Part shown: piece by piece, positions 53,133 to 62,995 of the stretch
Position numbering within the stretch: the first letter of the stretch is position 1
Layout of the letters: each line of letters opens with the position of its first letter
DNA from: Gilliamella sp. ESL0405
GTDB taxonomy: Bacteria; Pseudomonadota; Gammaproteobacteria; Enterobacterales; Orbaceae
Reading direction: 5' to 3'
NCBI RefSeq assembly: GCF_019469205.1
Contig: NZ_CP048265.1
Location: 1,302,001 to 1,366,000 of the forward strand
DNA length: 64,000 nt
Position numbers and translations under genes: made by a program
Notes under the pieces: generated by a model
The model's database searches: none
The model's input: the letters and a program-made list of their open reading frames with translations, nothing else
What the model was told of the DNA's origin: nothing

Positions 53133-55328
53133 ATGAAAATAAGTAAAATATTTTTAACCGTTTTAGCTGCTTCATTACCACTATCAGTTTTTGCGGCTGA
53201 TGATGAATTGGAAACTATGACGGTTACGGCTACCAGACAAAAGAGAGCCAAATTAGCTATTCCGGAAACCGTTGATGTTATCACTAGCAAGAACATTGAT
53301 GATCATCAAATGTCAACAATGGAAGATTTAGTCAGATATTTACCGGGAATCTCAGTTAACAGACAAACTTCAGGTACTGACCCTTTTGGTAATTTAGGCG
53401 GTATTAGAATACGTGGTATGGCAGGTAATCGTATTCAAATGCAAGTCGACGGTGCAAGAGTGATTGAAAGTATCCAAGACGGCAATAGAAATTTTATTGA
53501 TTTAGCCAACATAAAAGCTGTTGAAGTTATTCGTGGACCGGGATCGGTCTTATGGGGCGCTGATGCCGTTGGTGGGGTAGTTGCATTTAAAACTTTAGAT
53601 CCCAGTGATTTGCTGAAAGGTAAATCTTATGCAGTGCGATTAAGTGGTGGTTATGATAGTTTGAATAAACAAAATACTAAAACAAGCATGTTAGCGCTTG
53701 AATTGCTGCCTAATTTAGAAGGGCTGATAAGCTTTAGCCGAAGAGATTACCAAGAAGCCAAGTTATCTAAAGCTAAAGCGAATGGCGGTATTTGGGGCTG
53801 TCCACGTGGCGAAGATGCCATTAGATGTAATAAACTCAATCCGTTAGATGCCAAAGCAGAAAATATGTTAACCAAATTGGTTTATCATAATGACACTCGA
53901 GAAACAAAGTTAACATTTGAAAATTTCCGGTCTAACTCATTTGTTAAACAGATGTATGATTATGGTTTACAAGCTAACGGAACATTTAATGGCGATTATC
54001 GAAGAACGCAAATACAAACTCGTAAAAGGTATGCTATTGATGATAGTTGGACGCCCCCAGTATCATTTATCGATCAAATCAAAACCATGTTCTCTTACTC
54101 GCCGCAAGAACGTTATTTAAAATCGTATCGTCAACAAAAAGATAAACGACAAAATCCGATTAATACCTATACCACTAACGATTATAAAGAAAAGTTTTGG
54201 CAGTTGGATCTTCAGTTAAATTCGAACGTGGATTTTTTCAATATAACGCATGATTTAACTTATGGTTTTCAAGGGGATATTACCCGTAGCTATTATCGTA
54301 ATGAGAGCACCAAAAATGGCGTAAAAACCATAGGTGGCGGCTTTAATTTTGCTAATGCTAAAACGCAACGTGCAGATATCTATCTTCAAGATGAATTTCA
54401 CTTTATCTCTGAAAATTTAAAAATTAAACCGGGTTTACGATACGCAACCTATAAAATTAAACCCAATACCGATAGCCATTATGCGGTGGTTAAAGGCAAA
54501 GAGCCTCGTGATTTGAGTTCACATCGCCTTATTCCGCAATTAGGCATATTATATAACATCACTGATCAATATTCTGCTTATGCCCGTTATGCTGAAGGAT
54601 TCAAAATGCCAACGGCTCAACAGCTTTATACGTCATTGCCTTCGGTAACGATGAATCTGATTCCTAACCCTAAACTAAAACCTGAAAAAGTGAAATCTTA
54701 TGAGACCGGCATTAGAGGCGATTTTTCAGAAGGTTGGTTTAGTGTAGGTTTATTCAAAGCTAATTATAGTAACTATATTAAGAATTTTATTCGGGTTGGG
54801 CCGAAGGATTATACCTACAAAAATTTATCCAACGTCAATTTATGGGGAATTGAAGCATCGGGCGAGTGGCATTTTGCGCCAAATTGGACTTTGAATGCTT
54901 CAAGCTCATATCAATATGGAAAAAAACAAGATTCTCCCGGTGATAGAAAAACTTATTTTAATGAAGCCATGCCACTGCAAGGTAATATCGGTTTGAAATG
55001 GAATGTTCCCGATTTTAATTTTGATACTGAAGTCGTCGGGACTTTTTCTAAGGCTGTATCACACGTTTCTAAAGACAAATCGTCATCAGATGAAATATTT
55101 AAACCAAGCGGTTATGCAATCTATGATGCCTATTTAAATTGGCACCCTAGCAAAAATATTACTATTCGGGGATCGGTATTAAATATATTTGATCGCCGCT
55201 ATTTTAAATGGCCGATGTTTAGTAGTTATTATAAAAATGCACAAAATAATGTAAAAGTGACAAATCCTATCGAGCTTCAAACCGCGCCGGGAAGAACTTT
55301 TGCCGTTAGTGCGGTTATTAATTTTTAA
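53133..55328 (+). CDS. TonB-dependent heme/hemoglobin receptor
   Basis: The 731-aa outer-membrane protein has a signal peptide (about 1-22), a TonB box ETMTVTA at 27-33, a plug domain with VIRGPGSVLWGADAVGGVVAF, and a 22-strand barrel ending in phenylalanine. The extracellular block YAEGFKMPTAQQLY … NPKLKPEKVKSYETG matches the FRAP and NPNL motifs of heme receptors such as HmuR and ShuA, though FRAP is FKMP here. Heme or hemoproteins are the likely ligand. It opens the operon behind the Fur boxes. Confidence 0.88.
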   Translation: MKISKIFLTVLAASLPLSVFAADDELETMTVTATRQKRAKLAIPETVDVITSKNIDDHQMSTMEDLVRYLPGISVNRQTSGTDPFGNLGGIRIRGMAGNRIQMQVDGARVIESIQDGNRNFIDLANIKAVEVIRGPGSVLWGADAVGGVVAFKTLDPSDLLKGKSYAVRLSGGYDSLNKQNTKTSMLALELLPNLEGLISFSRRDYQEAKLSKAKANGGIWGCPRGEDAIRCNKLNPLDAKAENMLTKLVYHNDTRETKLTFENFRSNSFVKQMYDYGLQANGTFNGDYRRTQIQTRKRYAIDDSWTPPVSFIDQIKTMFSYSPQERYLKSYRQQKDKRQNPINTYTTNDYKEKFWQLDLQLNSNVDFFNITHDLTYGFQGDITRSYYRNESTKNGVKTIGGGFNFANAKTQRADIYLQDEFHFISENLKIKPGLRYATYKIKPNTDSHYAVVKGKEPRDLSSHRLIPQLGILYNITDQYSAYARYAEGFKMPTAQQLYTSLPSVTMNLIPNPKLKPEKVKSYETGIRGDFSEGWFSVGLFKANYSNYIKNFIRVGPKDYTYKNLSNVNLWGIEASGEWHFAPNWTLNASSSYQYGKKQDSPGDRKTYFNEAMPLQGNIGLKWNVPDFNFDTEVVGTFSKAVSHVSKDKSSSDEIFKPSGYAIYDAYLNWHPSKNITIRGSVLNIFDRRYFKWPMFSSYYKNAQNNVKVTNPIELQTAPGRTFAVSAVINF

Positions 55329-55416
55329 TCATTAACGTTAAATACTTCTGTCAAATTGATAAAACATTTTTGGCAGGAGTTGATGTAGAAAAAAGGCAGT
55401 TTTGAGAGTATAAGTT

Positions 55417-57090
55417 GTGCAAACATTGAAAAATATAATCTTGCTTATGAAGCTTTGCTTCAAATCAAGACAAGGTAAATATGGTTACTGTTATGCTTTA
55501 ATTATTATTTGTTTAAATATTGTTTTAATTAAAATTAGTCTTGAAATGATTAATTGGAATAAAAACTTTTTTAATGCATTAGAAAAATATGACATGCAAG
55601 GCGTTATTACCCAATTAATCGTTTTTGTGTTGTTAACAATTTCGGGGGCAATAACTTACTTAATAATTGAGTTTTTAAGAAAAACTTTAGTGATTACATG
55701 GCGCAAGGTTTTAAATGATTCGATACTTGATAAGTGGCTCAATAACAAAGCATATTGGTATTTAAATAACCATCAAGACGAAATTGATAATCCTGATCAG
55801 CGTATTTCCGAAGATTGCCTTCTATTTATTGAGCGATTAACTAATGAAGGCTTTTCGCTGATTACTCAATGTATTGGTCTGTTTTCCTATGTTATGCTTT
55901 TGTGGCAAATTACCGATAATTTTGTTTTAAATTTTAGTCTATTTAATATTGATATAAGTGTTTCTCATTATTTAATTTGGCTGGCACCAATCTATGTATT
56001 ATTCACTTCTTGCATCGCTCACATGCTCGGGCGCCCATTAAAAAACTTATTGATTGAACAACAACACTTAGAGGCAAATTATCGCTTTGCCTTAACTCGA
56101 TTTCGTGAATCGAAAGAGCCAATCGCGTTAGCCAATGGTGAAAAAGTGGAGAAACAACAATTTGAACAGCATTTCAATCATATTATCAAAAATTGGTATT
56201 TATTAATTAAACGACAACTTATTTTAGGCTGTTTTACTCGGCCATATTATTTAACGGTGTTAAGTGTGCCTATTTTCTTTTCTCTGCCTATCTATTTAAT
56301 TGGTAAAGTTAGCTTAGGTTCTTTAATGCAAATTAGTAAATCATTTAGTAATGTTGTGACTAACTTGTCTTGGTTTATTTTCAATTATCATAAACTTGCT
56401 GAACTTATTGCGTGTAGTTATCGTTTAACCCAGTTTTTTGAAAAAGCTAATCAAGCCGCTCGTCAATACCAATCAGCTAGCCAATTAGAGATAAATCAAG
56501 ATGCATTTTCGATTGACGATTTAACTATAAAAAAACCGGATGGCGCTGTGTTATTAACACTACCCAATCTTTTTCTTAATAAAGGCGATTCGGTTGTTAT
56601 ATCCGGTGCATCGGGTATAGGTAAATCAACATTTTTCAAAGTAATTTCTGGCCTTTATCCCAATTTTGAGGGGAAGATTAAAGTGCCAAAATTAAAGACA
56701 TTATTTTTATCGCAAAATACCTATTTTCCGGTTGGGGGATTAGCTCATGCAATAAGCTATCCGCAGCCGTTGTTTGAAAAAGATTTAAGTTTGATTAAGC
56801 AACTTCTATTAGAAGTGGGTTTTTCTACAGAATTTATCGATAGAAATTTACTCAGTGATAATTTAAAAACACTTTCCGGTGGTGAAAAGCAACGTCTAAT
56901 GATTGCAAGAATTTTAATGCATAAACCTGATTGGATTTTTATGGATGAAACAACCAATGCATTAGATAAGCAGTCCGAAAAACAATTGCTGAAATTGTTA
57001 AAGACAAACCTACCGAACAGTAGTTTTATTATAATTTCTCATACTGATATTTCGAACTATTTTGATAAATGCTACCAATTGAATTTATAA
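55417..57090 (+). CDS. YddA/SbmA-type ABC transporter (fused TM and ATPase domains)
   Basis: The 557-aa half transporter has about six TM helices (residues 20-330) with NPDQRISED at 125-133, the signature of the ABCD/YddA/SbmA-BacA branch. The ATPase has Walker A GASGIGKST (397-405), LSGGEKQR (486-493) and Walker B WIFMDE (506-511). In this branch Rv1819c imports vitamin B12 and other hydrophilic solutes. The position between a heme receptor and a HutZ-like gene under Fur boxes suggests heme, porphyrin or siderophore traffic. It starts with GTG, 88 bp after the receptor gene. Confidence 0.85.
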   Translation: MQTLKNIILLMKLCFKSRQGKYGYCYALIIICLNIVLIKISLEMINWNKNFFNALEKYDMQGVITQLIVFVLLTISGAITYLIIEFLRKTLVITWRKVLNDSILDKWLNNKAYWYLNNHQDEIDNPDQRISEDCLLFIERLTNEGFSLITQCIGLFSYVMLLWQITDNFVLNFSLFNIDISVSHYLIWLAPIYVLFTSCIAHMLGRPLKNLLIEQQHLEANYRFALTRFRESKEPIALANGEKVEKQQFEQHFNHIIKNWYLLIKRQLILGCFTRPYYLTVLSVPIFFSLPIYLIGKVSLGSLMQISKSFSNVVTNLSWFIFNYHKLAELIACSYRLTQFFEKANQAARQYQSASQLEINQDAFSIDDLTIKKPDGAVLLTLPNLFLNKGDSVVISGASGIGKSTFFKVISGLYPNFEGKIKVPKLKTLFLSQNTYFPVGGLAHAISYPQPLFEKDLSLIKQLLLEVGFSTEFIDRNLLSDNLKTLSGGEKQRLMIARILMHKPDWIFMDETTNALDKQSEKQLLKLLKTNLPNSSFIIISHTDISNYFDKCYQLNL

Positions 57091-57140
57091 CAATGTAGTT
57101 AGATGAATTAACTCAATATTGACAAAAACAAGGAGTAATT

Positions 57141-57668
57141 ATGGCTGAGTCCAAAAATGATGTTGTTGAAAAGACAATAGAAAATTTACATGAAACAATC
57201 CGTACAGTCATCTTATCAACAATGACTAAAAACGGAGAGGTAGATACGAGTTATTCGCCTTATTATTTTGACGGTAATGATTATTATATTTTAATATCAG
57301 ATTTAGCGCCTCATAGTCAGAATATGAAAGATAATTCAAATATCTCTTTTTTAATCATTGATGATGAAAGTAATACTAAGAATATCTATGCTCGTAGACG
57401 ACTATCTTTCCATGCAAAAACAAGCATTGTTGAAAGAGAAACTGAGCTATTTGATAACATTATTGACCAGCTTGCTAAAAGGGTGAGTAAAATGGTCTAT
57501 ATGTTAGCCGAAATGAAAGATTTTAATTTATTTAAAATCACACCGACAGCCGGTAGATTAGTGTTAGGTTTTGGAAAAACCTATATTGTTGATCATCAAA
57601 ATAATCTTATCACACCGGTTGATGAAGATTATGTCGCTAATCAAAAAAGCCAACAAGCCAGTAACTAA
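57141..57668 (+). CDS. HutZ/HugZ-like heme utilisation protein
   Basis: The 175-aa split-barrel (pyridoxamine phosphate oxidase-like) protein has DTSYSPYYFDGNDYYILIS, DESNTKNIYARRRLSF and the HugZ-type ITPTAGRLVLGFGKTYIVD block. HutZ of Vibrio cholerae (176 aa) binds and degrades heme. In the family a histidine near the C-terminus serves as heme ligand; this protein ends YVANQKSQQASN and has no histidine after H152, so ligation may differ. AAGGAG gives a good ribosome site. Context with the receptor supports heme handling. Confidence 0.82.
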   Translation: MAESKNDVVEKTIENLHETIRTVILSTMTKNGEVDTSYSPYYFDGNDYYILISDLAPHSQNMKDNSNISFLIIDDESNTKNIYARRRLSFHAKTSIVERETELFDNIIDQLAKRVSKMVYMLAEMKDFNLFKITPTAGRLVLGFGKTYIVDHQNNLITPVDEDYVANQKSQQASN

Positions 57669-57690
57669 GCTAAATTACTCGCAAAGATAC

Positions 57691-57720
57691 TTACCATTAT
57701 CTATTTTATAGGTAATGGTT
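57691..57720 (+). terminator. Weak stem-loop after the heme operon
   Basis: ACCATTA and TAATGGT form a 7-bp stem with a 13-nt loop, followed by TTATTG. A possible end of the operon. Confidence 0.35.
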
Positions 57721-57868
57721 TATTGTTGGCGATTTTCAAATAATCTAAATAATTTTGTCGATTGATAGATTTCTATTTTCTTTTTGATAGTCACAAAACA
57801 GCCTATCTAAACCCTTAAACTATGCTAAAATTAAGCCAATTTAAACTGAATTTAGGAAATGAGATATT

Positions 57869-59431
57869 ATGATTCCTGACGTTTCTAAAGCGCTCAATTG
57901 GTTGGAAAAGCACTATACTATTTTACAGGGAATTCAACGGGGTGTTGAACGTGAAACACTTCGTATTTTACCAGACGGCTCTTTAGCAAAAACCCCTTTT
58001 CCTAATAAAATTGGTTCAGCTTTAACTCACCCTTGGATAACAACCGATTTTGCCGAATCGATGCTTGAATTTATTACGCCGGTTAATACGAATATTGATT
58101 ATATGCTCACGTTTTTGCGTGATTTACATCGTTATGCCAGTGTCAGTATCGGCGATGAGATGATGTGGCCATTAAGTATGCCTTGTTTTGTGGCAAATGA
58201 AGACGATATTATTTTGGCGCAATATGGCAGCTCAAATGAAGGGCGTTTTAAAACGGTTTATCGGGAAGGATTGAAAAATCGTTATAGCGCCATGATGCAA
58301 ACCATATCCGGCGTGCATTATAACTTCTCTTTGCCTATGGCATTTTGGCAAGCCCGATTTGGAGTAAAAAACGCCGAAGAAGGCAAGGCTGTCATTTCTG
58401 AAGGTTATTTTACTTTAATACGTAATTATTATCGATTTGGTTGGGTGATTCCTTACCTGTTTGGCGCATCGCCTTCCATGTGCTCTTCATTTATTCAAGA
58501 TAAGCAAAAAGCTAAGGCCTTTATTGAACAAACCAATGGTAACTGCTTCTTGCCTTATGCAACTTCATTAAGATTAAGTGATATCGGCTATACCAACAAT
58601 GCCCAGAAACAACTGGGTATTACGTTTAATCATCTTGATACTTATGTAGAAGGATTAAAACGTGCTACTCAAACTAAATCAGAAGCGTTTAAAAAGTTAG
58701 GCATTAAAGTTGATGGTCATTATCGGCAGTTAAATGATAATGTATTACAGATTGAAAATGAGTTTTATGCACCAATTCGCCCTAAACGTGTGCCTAGAGC
58801 AGGGGAGTTACCTTCTGATGCCTTACTACGTGGTGGAATAGAGTATATTGAAGTACGAGCGCTCGATGTTAATCCGTTTTCACCGATAGGCATTACCGAA
58901 GAACAGATTCGCTTTATTGATCTGTTTTTAATATGGTGTGCGCTAGCGCCAGCCCCAGAAATGAGTAGTGAGGAGCTTGAGTGCACAAAATTAAATTGGA
59001 ATCGGGTTATTATGGAAGGGCGTAAACCTGGTCTTGAAATTGGTATCGGCTGTGATAGCTATCGTGAGCCATTATCAAAAGTCGGCCACGAATTATTTAA
59101 AGATTTGCTCCGTGTTGCTGATGTATTGGATCATCAAGATGATAAACAACATTATCGTAAAGTTTGCGAACGGCTTGATTTGATGTTTGATCAACCTGAA
59201 TTAACGCTTTCTGCAAGAACGCTTGAGGCTATCAGCGATTTAGGCACGGCTAAATTTGGCTTAGCTTTAGCGACTCAATATAAAAAACAGCTTATCACAG
59301 AACCATTAAGCTTACTTACAGATAGTGATTTTATTCAACAACGCAATTTATCGCTTGAAAAACAGGTGATGATCGAGCAAAGTGACAAAATATCATTTGA
59401 TGATTATTTAAAACAAAAAATGACGATATAA
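57869..59431 (+). CDS. gshA: Glutamate-cysteine ligase
   Basis: GshA joins glutamate and cysteine, the first step of glutathione synthesis. The 520-aa protein (E. coli 518) has [13 protein letters not shown] at the N-terminus, [35 protein letters not shown] and [20 protein letters not shown], all proteobacterial GshA blocks. GGAAATGAG lies before the ATG. One base separates it from the yafD-like gene. Confidence 0.97.
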   Translation: MIPDVSKALNWLEKHYTILQGIQRGVERETLRILPDGSLAKTPFPNKIGSALTHPWITTDFAESMLEFITPVNTNIDYMLTFLRDLHRYASVSIGDEMMWPLSMPCFVANEDDIILAQYGSSNEGRFKTVYREGLKNRYSAMMQTISGVHYNFSLPMAFWQARFGVKNAEEGKAVISEGYFTLIRNYYRFGWVIPYLFGASPSMCSSFIQDKQKAKAFIEQTNGNCFLPYATSLRLSDIGYTNNAQKQLGITFNHLDTYVEGLKRATQTKSEAFKKLGIKVDGHYRQLNDNVLQIENEFYAPIRPKRVPRAGELPSDALLRGGIEYIEVRALDVNPFSPIGITEEQIRFIDLFLIWCALAPAPEMSSEELECTKLNWNRVIMEGRKPGLEIGIGCDSYREPLSKVGHELFKDLLRVADVLDHQDDKQHYRKVCERLDLMFDQPELTLSARTLEAISDLGTAKFGLALATQYKKQLITEPLSLLTDSDFIQQRNLSLEKQVMIEQSDKISFDDYLKQKMTI

Positions 59432-59432
59432 A

Positions 59433-60206
59433 ATGTTCAAACAGCGTGACTATACACTACGATATCAAAGTGATAGTGATATTGAATTAATATTGCCCAA
59501 TCATCAAATTATGGTTAACACACCATTGGTTAACCAGATGTCGTTTTCAGTTTTAGTGTGGAATATTTTCAAGCAAAAAAGAGCTGACTGTATCCATATC
59601 CTTGAACTGTATGCCAGCAAGGCTAAATTGATATTGTTACAGGAAGCGCAAAATACCCCTTTGCTGCTTAACTTTATCAGTCAGCACAATAAAATCGCTG
59701 ACCATGTCCCCGCCTATTGTTTGAATGATATTTATGCAGGTGTCATGACAATATCCGATTCATTGCCAAGTGCTTTGTGGTCGTTTCGTGAAAAAGAGCC
59801 GCTTATACGTGTACCTAAGTCGGCGTTAATCACGCTTTATCCTATTGAAAATTCATCAGAACAACTCTTAGTTGCCAATGTTCATGCGATAAATTTTAGT
59901 ATTGGTATTAAAGTTTATCGGCAACAAATCCATATGTTATTAAATCGCATTAAAACACATCAAGGACCGGTTATTTTAGCTGGAGATTTTAATGCATGGA
60001 GTCGACAGCGAGTGAATTTACTTTATCATTTAGTTCGTTCAATTGAACTTAAACCTGTGAACTTTACTAATGATATTCGCAAAACGTTTTTGGGTAGGCC
60101 ATTAGATTTTGTATTTTATCGTGGGTTAAAGCTTGATGCGGCGCAAATAATTAACACAGCCGCATCAGATCATAATCCTTTATTGGTGAATTTTAAAATT
60201 ATTTAG
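59433..60206 (+). CDS. yafD: YafD-like endonuclease/exonuclease/phosphatase protein
   Basis: The 257-aa protein has the EEP residues in order: N in LVWNIFKQKR, E in LLQEAQN, H in ANVHAINFS, D and N in LAGDFNAWS, D in LDFVFYRG and SDHNPLLV. The N-terminal SFSVLVWNIFKQ and GRPLDFVFYRGL match E. coli YafD. No signal peptide is seen, unlike the two EEP proteins at 28.7-30.7 kb. Its 3' end overlaps mltD by 8 bp tail to tail, and it follows gshA by 1 bp, so the two are one transcript. Confidence 0.87.
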   Translation: MFKQRDYTLRYQSDSDIELILPNHQIMVNTPLVNQMSFSVLVWNIFKQKRADCIHILELYASKAKLILLQEAQNTPLLLNFISQHNKIADHVPAYCLNDIYAGVMTISDSLPSALWSFREKEPLIRVPKSALITLYPIENSSEQLLVANVHAINFSIGIKVYRQQIHMLLNRIKTHQGPVILAGDFNAWSRQRVNLLYHLVRSIELKPVNFTNDIRKTFLGRPLDFVFYRGLKLDAAQIINTAASDHNPLLVNFKII

Positions 60207-61446
60207 CTTTTACTAGCTTAATTTTAAGAACGTCACCTTCTTTTACTCGTGGGTTTTTCAACTTATTCCACTCTAAAATATCGGTGATTTTTACCCGATA
60301 ATTTTGCGCGATAGAGTAAAGATTATCACCCGCTTTAACTTGATAGGTTATCTGATTTTTGTTGGCAGTAAGTACCGAATTCATGTTGTTATTTATACCA
60401 CTATATTGAATCGTCGTCGATTTCACTTCAAATGGCATCGTGTTATGTGGTACATCTTGTAAAAGCTCAGTGATTTGATTCGAAACCAGCTTTTCTGCCT
60501 TTAACTTTTTAAATAAAGATTCTGCATGTGAATAAGGAACAAGCAAATGGAAAGGGCCATTTACTGTTTGCTTAACATAACCTGCATTATATGTCATCAA
60601 ATCATTAAGCGACAACCCGGTATATTGGGCAATTTTCGTTAATGAAACGTTTTTAGACATATCAATCCTTACAAGCGAATTTTGATAGTTACAATCAGGC
60701 AATTTTATGCCATAACGTTTACTATTTTTAACAATATCGATGATCGCTAAAATTTTAGGAACGTAGTGCATGGTTTCAGCAGGTAAATCAAGCGACCAAT
60801 AGTTGGTTGGTAAACCCTTTGCTTGGTTTTTCTCAATCGCTTTTCTGATTCTACCTTCACCGGCATTATAAGCAGCTAAAGTTAATAACCAATCGCCATC
60901 AAAACGGCTATTTAAATTTTGTAAAAGATTAATAGCAGTCGTTGTTGACGCAATAAGATCACGACGCTCATCAAAATGACTACTTTGTTTTAATCCATAC
61001 TCTTTAGCTGTAATCGGCACAAATTGCCATAAACCAGCGGCTTGAGCTGGTGAAGTTGCTAAAGGGTCATAGGCACTTTCAATTAATGGAATTAAAGCTA
61101 ATTCAACCGGTAAGTTATTTTTTCTTAGTTGGTTGATGATGTAATAAACATAAGGCTCTGATCGCAAAGTGATTGTTTCAAACGCTTGAGGATTGCGTAA
61201 AATACGCTCTCTTTCCGCTTTAATACGGTTATTTTCCGGAACATTTACGTTTATTTTGGTTAACATAAATTTCCAAGGATTTTGCGTGACCGATGCATAA
61301 TTAACACCACCACTTTTAATACTAGAAGTAACTATTGATTTCGTGTTTGAATTTTTATAGCTGCTACTTACAGTTTGTCGAGGAGTTTGATTTTGACACG
61401 CAGCTAAAAAAGAACATAACATTGTGAATATTAATAATTTTTTCAT
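60199..61446 (-). CDS. mltD: Membrane-bound lytic murein transglycosylase D
   Basis: MltD cleaves peptidoglycan glycan strands with formation of anhydromuramic acid. The 415-aa lipoprotein has lipobox LAAC (C17), an SLT domain with catalytic E123 in IPLIESAYDPLATSPAQAAG and AAYNAGEGRIRKAI, and one clear LysM domain at the C-terminus (VKAGDNLYSIAQNYRV…GDVLKI). E. coli MltD is 452 aa with two LysM repeats; the first repeat is degenerate or missing here. It lies behind gloB as in E. coli. Confidence 0.94.
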   Translation of the reverse strand: MKKLLIFTMLCSFLAACQNQTPRQTVSSSYKNSNTKSIVTSSIKSGGVNYASVTQNPWKFMLTKINVNVPENNRIKAERERILRNPQAFETITLRSEPYVYYIINQLRKNNLPVELALIPLIESAYDPLATSPAQAAGLWQFVPITAKEYGLKQSSHFDERRDLIASTTTAINLLQNLNSRFDGDWLLTLAAYNAGEGRIRKAIEKNQAKGLPTNYWSLDLPAETMHYVPKILAIIDIVKNSKRYGIKLPDCNYQNSLVRIDMSKNVSLTKIAQYTGLSLNDLMTYNAGYVKQTVNGPFHLLVPYSHAESLFKKLKAEKLVSNQITELLQDVPHNTMPFEVKSTTIQYSGINNNMNSVLTANKNQITYQVKAGDNLYSIAQNYRVKITDILEWNKLKNPRVKEGDVLKIKLVKAK

Positions 61447-61488
61447 TAGTTTTCAAGTTTAGACATCAATTTAAGCGTGTTATTATAC

Positions 61489-62232
61489 CTAAAAAATGTC
61501 TTTTTGGCTCCTAAAATAAGTGAACAGGTCTAACTCATTGTTAAAATTAAATTTATCTTGTAAAGATTTTTCATTACATCTTAAAAATAAGTTAATTTGT
61601 TTCTCTTTGGTTAAAATAGAAGGCAAAGTAATTGATTTTTTACAAATACTATCGAAATACTTAACGATTTGTTTATCGTTAGGCACCATTTTTTGCGCAA
61701 AATTTAGATTAGCTAAAGTGTATTCATGTCCTGCACAAATTAACGTATCATCAGGTAATTGCTTTAACTTATTGAGAGAATTGAGCATCTTTTGATAAGC
61801 ATTGTCAACAATTCTACCACAACCCGCAGAAAATAGTGTGTCACCACAAAAAACGTACGGCTTAATATAATAAGCTAAATGACCTAAAGTATGCCCTGGT
61901 ACTGAAATAACCTCAAATTGAAAATCAGCAATAGATACTATATCGTTAGATAATATGTCCTTATCATTCAGATAGTGAATTGGCAAATCTATTTCACTTG
62001 GCCCGTAAATTTCAATATCGGGATAAATTTGATGTAACTTAGGTACACCACCAACGTGATCGATATGGTGGTGAGTTAATAAAATTGCAAGGGGGGTTAA
62101 GTGATGTTTTTTTAGATATTCAAGGACAGGTTCTGCTTCACCGGGATCAATGATAACAACTTGTTTATCATTATTTTCTAATAACCAAACATAGTTATCT
62201 TTCAAAATCGGAATAATATGCAATTTAAACAT
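61489..62232 (-). CDS. gloB: Hydroxyacylglutathione hydrolase (glyoxalase II)
   Basis: GloB hydrolyses S-lactoylglutathione to lactate and glutathione, the second step of methylglyoxal detoxification. The 247-aa beta-lactamase-fold protein has the binuclear metal motif THxHxDH (H54, H56, D58, H59 in LTHHHIDHVGG), VPGHTLGH, FCGDTLFSAGCGR and CAGHEYT. gshA nearby supplies glutathione. It is separated from mltD by 42 bp. In E. coli the gene yafS lies between gloB and rnhA; it is absent here. Confidence 0.96.
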   Translation of the reverse strand: MFKLHIIPILKDNYVWLLENNDKQVVIIDPGEAEPVLEYLKKHHLTPLAILLTHHHIDHVGGVPKLHQIYPDIEIYGPSEIDLPIHYLNDKDILSNDIVSIADFQFEVISVPGHTLGHLAYYIKPYVFCGDTLFSAGCGRIVDNAYQKMLNSLNKLKQLPDDTLICAGHEYTLANLNFAQKMVPNDKQIVKYFDSICKKSITLPSILTKEKQINLFLRCNEKSLQDKFNFNNELDLFTYFRSQKDIF

Positions 62233-62301
62233 AAAATTTTTACTCCTATTGGTGCTAGTAATAAAATATTGATAGAAGTTTAAGGATAATAAAGTCGATG
62301 T

Positions 62302-62802
62302 TTAAAATAGATCTAAATTATCAATTTGCTGATCTGATATAGATTGTTCAAATCCAGTATCGGTTAAAGTAGGCGATTGGGCTTGCGTTTTCGCTAATAT
62401 ATCACAACGTTCATTTTCAATATGTCCTGCATGTCCTTTAACCCATATCCAGTTGATTTTATGGTGCTGGACTAATTGATCCAGACGTTTCCATAGATCA
62501 ACATTTTTAACCGGCTTTTTATTCGATGTACGCCAGCCGTTTTTTTTCCAACCATGTATCCAATTGGATATACCATTACGTAGATATTGGCTGTCTGAAT
62601 AGAGTTCAATTTGGCAAGATTGTTTTAATTGTTCTAAAGCGACAATGGCCGCTAATAGTTCCATGCGATTGTTGGTGGTGTTAAAGTAGCCTTCTGATAA
62701 GACTTTTTCTGTCTGTTTATATTTTAAAATAGCTGCATAGCCGCCGGGTCCGGGATTACCAAGACAAGAGCCGTCCGTATAAATTTCAATTTTTTTTAGC
62801 AT
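62302..62802 (-). CDS. rnhA: Ribonuclease HI
   Basis: RNase HI degrades RNA in RNA-DNA hybrids. The 166-aa protein has the DEDD residues at E. coli positions: D10 ([14 protein letters not shown]), E48 (NNRMELLA), D70 (YSDSQY) and D134 (NERCDILA), plus H124 in KGHAGH. The tail after 140 is a little longer than in E. coli (155 aa). It is divergent from dnaQ, as in E. coli. Confidence 0.97.
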   Translation of the reverse strand: MLKKIEIYTDGSCLGNPGPGGYAAILKYKQTEKVLSEGYFNTTNNRMELLAAIVALEQLKQSCQIELYSDSQYLRNGISNWIHGWKKNGWRTSNKKPVKNVDLWKRLDQLVQHHKINWIWVKGHAGHIENERCDILAKTQAQSPTLTDTGFEQSISDQQIDNLDLF

Positions 62803-62995
62803 TTTATTAAACTTTTTACCGAGTCATTAAAATGTTATCCATAAGATTAACCTAAAATATATAACCTAATTTTAGCCTATTTTGCTAAGTGGCTCATTGG
62901 GTTTAAATCGTGCAGGTATCAACATTAAAGTATTTTGGTGATAGACTATATCATTAATTTGTTTATTTCCCAATTACTAACAAAAAGAGAGCATT

